DNA of 64,000 nucleotides from Rhynochetos jubatus (Eukaryota; Chordata; Aves; Eurypygiformes; Rhynochetidae). Location: positions 2,634,501-2,698,500 of the forward strand of contig CM050662.1 in assembly GCA_027574665.1 (NCBI GenBank), written 5' to 3'. A program made the translations under genes and the position numbers. The notes beneath the pieces were generated by a model that had not been told where the DNA came from, did not search any database, and was given only the letters and a program-made list of their open reading frames with translations. Positions 57,390 to 64,000 of this stretch are shown piece by piece (positions within the stretch are counted from its first letter, which is position 1; each line of letters starts with the position of its first letter).

Positions 57390-58620
57390 AGTTCTTTTTC
57401 GTTTTTGGGGCTTGCTTTCTTCATAGTTCATAAAACAACCATATCTTTTCTTAGGCTTTGTTTGACTAAGCTAGACAATGTCTTTCAGCCTTTTTTTCTG
57501 CAGTCAGCTCTGCACTTTTCTGATCATGTTAACATCCCTTCTCTGCATCTGTTCTTCCTTCGTGCATATGTATTTCTTGCAAATATGTAACCAGAATTAT
57601 ATATAATATTTCAGACAAAGGGCCTCCTACATAGTGATAGGAATACTTCCCAGTCCAGGGGATAGGGAATACATCACCTGGTACTTCTTGGGATGGCAGT
57701 TACCTTCCCATAGTTGTAGTATGTTGATTGATCAGTCGTGTAAGTATTATTGCAGAACTACTTTGGGGTAGAGGTGGATGGGGGAGGGCTGGTTCCCAAG
57801 ATGGTGGTTTTTCTGCCTAACTTCATCCATCTAAATGCTCGATGTTTGAACCTTAGATGTTAAAAAGTCATAGTCACCTGCTGAGAGCAACTCATCCTGG
57901 TCATCTTAGACTTAATGTTTTAGACATAGTCTACAAACAGTGCTGACACTAGATGTAGAACTGTTAAATAGCTGAAGCTATTTGATGTAAGTAGTACCTT
58001 ATGGGAGTCTGCACCTGGGTTGTTAGATGTCATCCATTCCTGTGACAGGTATCGAGTTGTTCCTGCAGTGAATGATGTCATAGGTTGTCTTCCACAACTG
58101 TTGTTACAATAGCCCAACTTCTTGTGCCATTGTTAAACTTTTCTGTGTAGTGCTGTATTGAATGTTTTACTGAAATCAGAATAGATGGGGTGATTTTCAG
58201 TTTGTGTTTTCATTGAAGAGAACTGAAGACCAGTGTAGTAAAGAGTTGTCTTTGATAAATCTGTGGAAATTTTCCTTCCTTTTCAGGGTACCTTCATTTC
58301 TGATCTATTCCTTCCTCCAAATTATTATCCAAACAGGCAATGTAGCAGGCTTGTGTTCACATATGCTGTATTTTACCATTCTAAATTACTGGCACTGCAG
58401 TTGTTTTTCTCTAATCTGATCATTCTACTCCAGACTTCACAGGTTTATCTTAAAAAAAAAAAAGCCCAAACCCCCCTCAATCCTACACTTTTGTCAGTTC
58501 TTCTTCTGTGATGGAAATCAGGTAGTGGGTATTTGGGTATACTGAACTTCCATTGTATTAGTGATAGCAAGTTCCATTTCCTCAGAGTAATTTGTCACAG
58601 AGTCAACATCACACTCAGGA
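57390..58620 (-). mobile_element. Ancient CR1-like LINE remnant, antisense
   Basis: Antisense features of an old CR1-type element appear in order: 'gtctttcagcctttttttct' with 'cccttctctgcatctgttct' (about 57480-57560), a 'ggcctcctacatagtga' stretch (about 57620), then 'gaatgttttactgaaatcag' (about 58160). The last is typical of the reverse-transcriptase end. No intact frame remains. Confidence 0.5.
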
Positions 58621-61600
58621 TATTGAAAACAGAGGAAAATACAGATTTATTGTCATGAGATGGGATAGTGTCACAAGGGAATGATTGATCCACATGTGCC
58701 ATGTTTTCGTACTATTGGCCTGTGCACTGTCTGTACCCTGTTGGAGAGAGGCTGCTGGAATTTTAGCATGTCCCAGTATAACTGTACTCATGCTATGTAT
58801 TTTGGGATTACAGTTAGCTTGTTTCAGTGTATTGAAGGAAGGCTGCTAAGAGTGTGACTTGCTGAGGAGTGTTTAAAGTCACAATTAATCAAAAGAATAT
58901 CAACTAAATCCAATACCAGAGCTGAAAAGAGGAGCAAGCAGGCACGTGGGAATTAATATACTCAGTTGAGGTTTGTAGGGCAAAGAAAAGGGCAGGGCAA
59001 CAGCTCAAAGATTTGATGCTAATCAGAGACATTTAGAGAATAAAAGCAAATTAAATGGAAATTAAATATCAGAGAAAGAAGGTACATTAAGAAATAAAGA
59101 AAAGGTTTGTAGTATCTAGTCTTTGAGTGGCCTTTCTGAGGAAAATGAACACATTTTTGTTCTTTAGATTCTTTCTTCTTGAAAAGAATAATTTTTATAT
59201 TTTGATCTGTGATTTCTTCCATTCCACCTTTGGCTTGTCCCAGTGTGATGGGTCTTGACACCTCATTTAGTGGCTTTTAATTCCTTTCTTATTTTGCAAA
59301 AGGAGTTTTTAGTAGAAAAGGGGGAATTTAAGAATAGTAATAAATGCCAGTAAAAGTACTACTCAGGGTAATTGGAGTTGAATATTCAGTGAGTGGAAGG
59401 GCGTAGATCTTGCAAAAAGAACAAGAATGCTAAAGGTGCTGAAACAGGGCTGACAATATTTTATATTGTAAACCAAATGACCCCTGCAACAATGCAGGCT
59501 GAGGTGTTTGTTTTGGTTTGTTGTTTTTTGGGGTTTGTTAAGGTTATCACATCTGTAGCCAGAATCCCATTTGCTTGCATTACACATTGTTCCTGTACCC
59601 TTCACACCCCAAGCCCCTAAAAAAGGAAAGTCTACCCAAATTTATTAAAATAATCTTAATTCTGCTCTGTATGTCCACCTACTATTTATCTTCAATAGGT
59701 TTACATCATAATAAAATTTGTAGTATTTCAGGCATTATTAAAATGTGATGTTGTAAACATATCTCCTTCTGTTGACTCAGTTTTCTTCCTTGTAGAATCC
59801 TACTCTCATGGAACATGGCCTGTATCAATTCTGCTGTCTATATATATTCCTTCAAGTGAATCCTCACTTGTTTGGGTTTTTGGTTGTAGGTTTTTTGTTT
59901 CTTTGGTTTTTGGGGTTTTGTTTTAGGGAGTGTTTTTTGGGGCAATCATATGAAAACCACAAAGGTAATCAAACTCTGAAGCTATTTGTTTTCAGTATAA
60001 TATTGCTAGGAAGGAAATCTGGTGGAAAAAGAAAGTGATTTCTTTCTTCCAGTCAGAGGAGTTATAACTGCTACCTAGTCTCTCCTTTTTTGGGCTGGTG
60101 AAAGTAAAATCATCCTAGCAAATTACTTGTCTAATCTGAGTTGCCAGCTGGAATACCTTCAAAGGATTTGGGGTTGTTGGTTTAGGACTGCTATTTGCAC
60201 TTTCATCTTTGTTTCAATCTTATGTGTTTGTGTAGGGGTTAGAATTAGCGACTTTCTGTCTTCTCTTTTACAACATCATGCTTCTCTACAAGGCATTCAA
60301 TCTCTTTAATGCATCTCACCTTATTTGAAAAACTATAGGAAAAATTAACCTGAGCTAATGCAACACATGGAAAGATGCCAGTTTGATCATGGTCAGAACA
60401 CAGCTGTAGAATACAAATCTGCGCTGAGGAAGAGTTATCATTTTGGAGCTCTTAATCTGGTGATGCCCTTTACTATTGCAATATTATGTTTAATGAAAAA
60501 GCTTTCCTTCACTCAAGTAGCTCAAAGAGCACCCAGATGTTTTTTGAATAAAATCTGAATTGAACCATCAAGCCCTGGAGCTGTAACTCGCCATTGTATG
60601 AATGAATAGTTCATCATGAGTGGTTCTCTTTCGTATTGTTTGTATTATCATGTAGGATATGGGGCCAATGCTCTTTTGTGCAGGTAATGTAGGGTTTTGG
60701 AAAACTTGGAAACCAGACAATATTGGAGTTAAACTTGATTGGAAAAATAAACAGAAAATACCTCCCCCCCCCCCCCCCCCCCCAAGTCCTTCCTCTCAAA
60801 TCAAACCCAAAACAAAACCCAAAAAAGCATGGAACTTCCTTAAGCAAGTTTAGGAAGCTCTGCTTTGCCACACAAGCCTGAGATCAAAACCACACATGCC
60901 TAGCTTTGGGAGAACCTTTGGTATCTGATACCATCTTTGTACTTTTAATAGTAGTCTTGAGTTCTCTTCTGAAAGAGTCTTTTTCTGCAATAGAATAGTA
61001 TTGTCTTTTTCTAGAAAGCATTTATGCTAATAATTCAGCTCCCACACGAAAACTAGATCTTACCTTTATCCTCAGCTACATATAACTGAGAAAATTTTAA
61101 TTTTCTTCTCTCTCTCTCCCCCCTTACAAAATGAGAGTTCTTAGGTAAAACAGCACTATATCAAAGATGAGCCTGCTGACAGTGGAAATGGCTGTTGGTC
61201 ATGTGCGCTCAGGGTTCTAGGATAACTGTCAGCTAGGAAGAAGAGAGATATTCCATGGTGTAGTATCCTGAATCGGTGTGAAGCTGTGGAAATGGCTTTA
61301 CTACAGCTATTGGTTTGTCGTGTACTGTATAAAAATCTGTAGCTCATATATTACCTTTTGCAAGGAGATCCTACTCTACTCTTTCTGCTGTGAAAGTCTC
61401 AGGTTCTGTTACTCTGTTGTTCCGTTGGTAACTCTAGCACCAAGCAAAGTTGATGGAAAGGGATGATATACACAGTCACTGTAGTCTGGTTCACCGAGGA
61501 AAGCGATGATGAATGTCATCAAGAAGTTGATTAAGGGAAATGTCAGTTTTCATACATGACACATCTTGAAGAATTTAATCTACTACATATGTCCTGATTT

Positions 61601-63830
61601 GAAAGGATACATCGTGTTAATATTTTATACTTCTCCTGGATAACCTTTTGTGAACTGTTGAAAGCAGTGCTAAGCAGGCAGACAAATTAATGGGGTAGGG
61701 GTACCTGCCGGATTAGAAATACCAGTAAGATAAAAGAACAAAAGAGAAGTGTGGTGTTTGGGTTTTTTTCCTAGTGCACTTAGTTTAAGTATCATTCTGA
61801 TTTAATGTAACATTCAGTTTACTGGAAAGAATTGTTAATAATTGCCTGCACTGTATCACTGATACCAGCTGAGAGCTTACTGTCTGTGATGGTGGTAACT
61901 GCACCAATCCTTCCAAACTGAGGTCCTGTAAGGATTTTTTAATTCCTTTCTCATTCTGCTAGATAGCAAGGAGGCTTTTGGAATAATTAATAAATATATC
62001 ATTTAACATACGAAATGATAATGACATCCATAAATTTTCTTTGTAATGAACTTTTGAATTCTTACTTACCTACTTGCAATCAAGATTCTAATTAATTTTA
62101 CCAGAATTTTTTAATTTGTTGTGCTTTTAACAATCTTGTGGTCAGAAGAACAAAGTATATGTGGGGGGAAGAAAGAAACATTTGAGTGCCTGAAACTGTA
62201 TTTCACCTCACTTCACAGCCTTATTATCCCCTGGGAGATTACACTATTGTAAGACTCATGGAGAAGTTTAACTTTTACACTGCATCTAGTAATCAAGATT
62301 AGACAGCTTGCAGATTTTCAGGACTACCACTCTTCCATTGTAGACAGAAGATAATCATTTGTGTAATGAGACAGAACTTGCTTCTGGACTTGGAGGACTT
62401 TGGGGATTCTCAGTTTCCATCTCACAGCAGTCCAAATCATTGAAAAAGCCAAAGATACCTGTAACTATCCTTATTACCTCCTAAGCGATTCTGTAGAACA
62501 GAAGTTACGTTAGAACAGAAGTAGCAGAAGATGGGAATTACAATAGCTGTGTTTTTGCTGTGCCTTTTTTTTCCCCTGAAAACATTTCTATATATTTTCT
62601 CCTTTGCAAAAAAGAAAAAAAAAACCCCAAAACCAAACCAAACCAACAAAAAAACCCCAAAATATTGGCTCTAAATAAGCCATAGTCTTGGAATAAGCAT
62701 TTTTCATGTGCACTCTGGAAAATCTCCGTAACTTGTGGTCATTTAAAACATATTAAAATTCCTGAACAAGTGTGTATTACATTATCTTATGTTTCATCTG
62801 TCTGTACCAAGGGCTTCCAGCCACCTTCACAGAGGTAGCAGAATTATCGGCCATGATGCTGTATAATTAGACTGTTCTAAGTATATGTTTGGCTGCTGCT
62901 AATGCTCAAGCCTGGTTTGCTTCCAATAAAACTGTGAGCATGGTATATATAAAAGTGTTCTGCTTGAAAGACACTTTTTAGTTTCTATTATAAGTAGTGT
63001 TGAGTCACTTAATACCACACATTTTTTATGCAATATTAATTCTTCCAAAAGGGATGTTTTTCAAACTACTTTCACAGAGAGGAACTGGACCATCAGAATT
63101 ACTGTATATAGTAGCATCTTAAGTTCAAACTGAATTCACTCCTGGTAGCAAACATATATTTTTTAATGGAGATGTTTTGCTCAAACCAAAGGATGGATTA
63201 ATATGCAATCTGAAGAGAACTCTCACCTCAGTTAATAGGTGGAAGCAATGTGAGCAACTTTCTAATTAATACTCTTTCATTAATGAAAGCAATCACAATT
63301 GATTATCTTGGAGCACTGGACTTCTGTATTTCCAGCTTTGTCCATTATATGAAGGTAGTGGAAAATATTATTTTTGCCTATAATAAAAATGTGTCTGATC
63401 TTTCCTTTAAAAGTCTTGTTGAAGCACATTTTGGAAAAAGGACTTGGTATTTGTTATGAAGTGTACTTTGTGTAATGTTTGATAGCCATTGAGGTCTGCT
63501 AAGGTTGGCTGCATTACAAGCTTTTGAGAAATTCTTATTCACTGTACTTGGTAGATACTTGCAAGAGCTGGAAAGCTCAGTTCCCTCAGAGTCCTGCTAG
63601 CACAGAGCCCTACTTCAGCCAGGAGCTGGCAGGACCTTCCTATAATTGCAGTCGTATGAGTGTGGTCCAGGCCTTAGCTGGGGCTGGGGCTGGAAACTGA
63701 GAACAGGAGGACTGAGGGCAAAGAAAAAAACAATGATGTCCAGTCCAGGACCAGGGCAGGGGATAGTCCCTAATTTCAGTGCAGAAGATGTAGAAATGCA
63801 TTGCACAGGAGAAGACAAAGTGATCCCATG
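58620..63830. other. Intronic/intergenic sequence, no gene seen
   Basis: AT-rich DNA with simple-sequence runs. There are G/T-rich stretches at 59510-59545 and 59870-59930, a poly-C run at 60764-60783, and an A/C-rich stretch at 62609-62660. I found no exon, RNA gene or clear mobile element. Confidence 0.5.
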
Positions 63831-63834
63831 AGAA

Positions 63835-64000
63835 GTGAACTAGGTTCTGCGAGACAGACAGGTTTTGGCTCTAACTGTGTGGTCTTGACATGTCCTTCTG
63901 CCACTGTGAGTCATTTTCCCATTGTGAATTTATATCAGTCATGCTGACTGGTCCTTTGTGAAGTACTTTGAGATGTTCCATAGAGAAATACCAAATATAA
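63835..64000 (+). mobile_element. Possible ancient SINE (MIR/CORE-like), runs to window edge
   Basis: 'gtgtggtcttgacatgtcc', 'gtgagtcattttcccattgt' and 'gtgaagtactttgagatgtt' follow the order of an old amniote MIR/CORE-type SINE (a 'gtgtgaccttgggcaagtc' region, then a 'cccatctgtaaaatgg' region, then an 'aagtgctttgaga' region). It is strongly decayed and cut by the window end. Confidence 0.4.

Noticed and set aside
53100-64000. PCDHAC2 or alpha constant exons in the last 11 kb
   Set aside because: No six-EC open frame and no PRQPNPDW-type or Lys-rich constant-domain sequence is present on either strand.

Overview
The window is vertebrate nuclear DNA, almost certainly from a bird. It covers the 3' part of the variable region of the clustered protocadherin-alpha (PCDHA) locus. 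Evidence for a bird: CR1 LINE fragments in both orientations, solo LTRs starting TGTCATGG/TGTCGTGG and flanked by 5-bp duplications, and extremely GC-rich variable exons. The LTR type suggests a neoavian rather than a galliform, but I cannot name the species.

Layout on the + strand: (1) a 5'-truncated alpha variable exon, 1-1925; (2) a complete alpha exon, 11194-13668; (3) 24344-26821; (4) 34397-36859; (5) 40742-43225; (6) PCDHAC1, the first C-type exon, 50531-52945. Each is one large exon encoding a signal peptide, six extracellular cadherin (EC) repeats, one transmembrane helix and a short cytoplasmic stub. Each ends in a phase-0 splice donor (gtcagt in exons 1-4, gtgagt in exon 5, gtaagt in PCDHAC1). 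The shared phase fits splicing to common constant exons, which are not in the window. PCDHAC2 is also absent. The last 11 kb (52946-64000) is intron or spacer after PCDHAC1 with no recognisable exon.

The five ordinary alpha exons are nearly identical from the end of EC3 to the splice donor. They differ mainly in the first EC2 strand, a mid-EC2 segment and EC3. This points to strong homogenisation plus a retained recognition code. The DNA between exons 1 and 4 is an array of about 10-13 kb units (exon plus downstream flank), and each flank is itself built from smaller repeated blocks. Units 2 and 3 share about 3.9 kb that is almost unchanged, running through the promoter into the exon. Older, more diverged blocks lie downstream of exon 4. 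CR1 copies, three clear solo LTRs, a large GAAA tract and purine-rich promoter-distal tracts interrupt the array.

Regulation: exons 2, 3 and 4 each carry a CGCT-containing, CTCF-like 15-mer exactly 199 bp from motif start to ATG. Exon 5 has a closer CTCF match about 250 bp upstream, and PCDHAC1 has two CTCF-like motifs about 300 bp upstream. All are in forward orientation. This matches the known arrangement in which each variable promoter is chosen by CTCF/cohesin looping to a distal enhancer, so that a neuron expresses a combination of isoforms as a cell-surface identity code.
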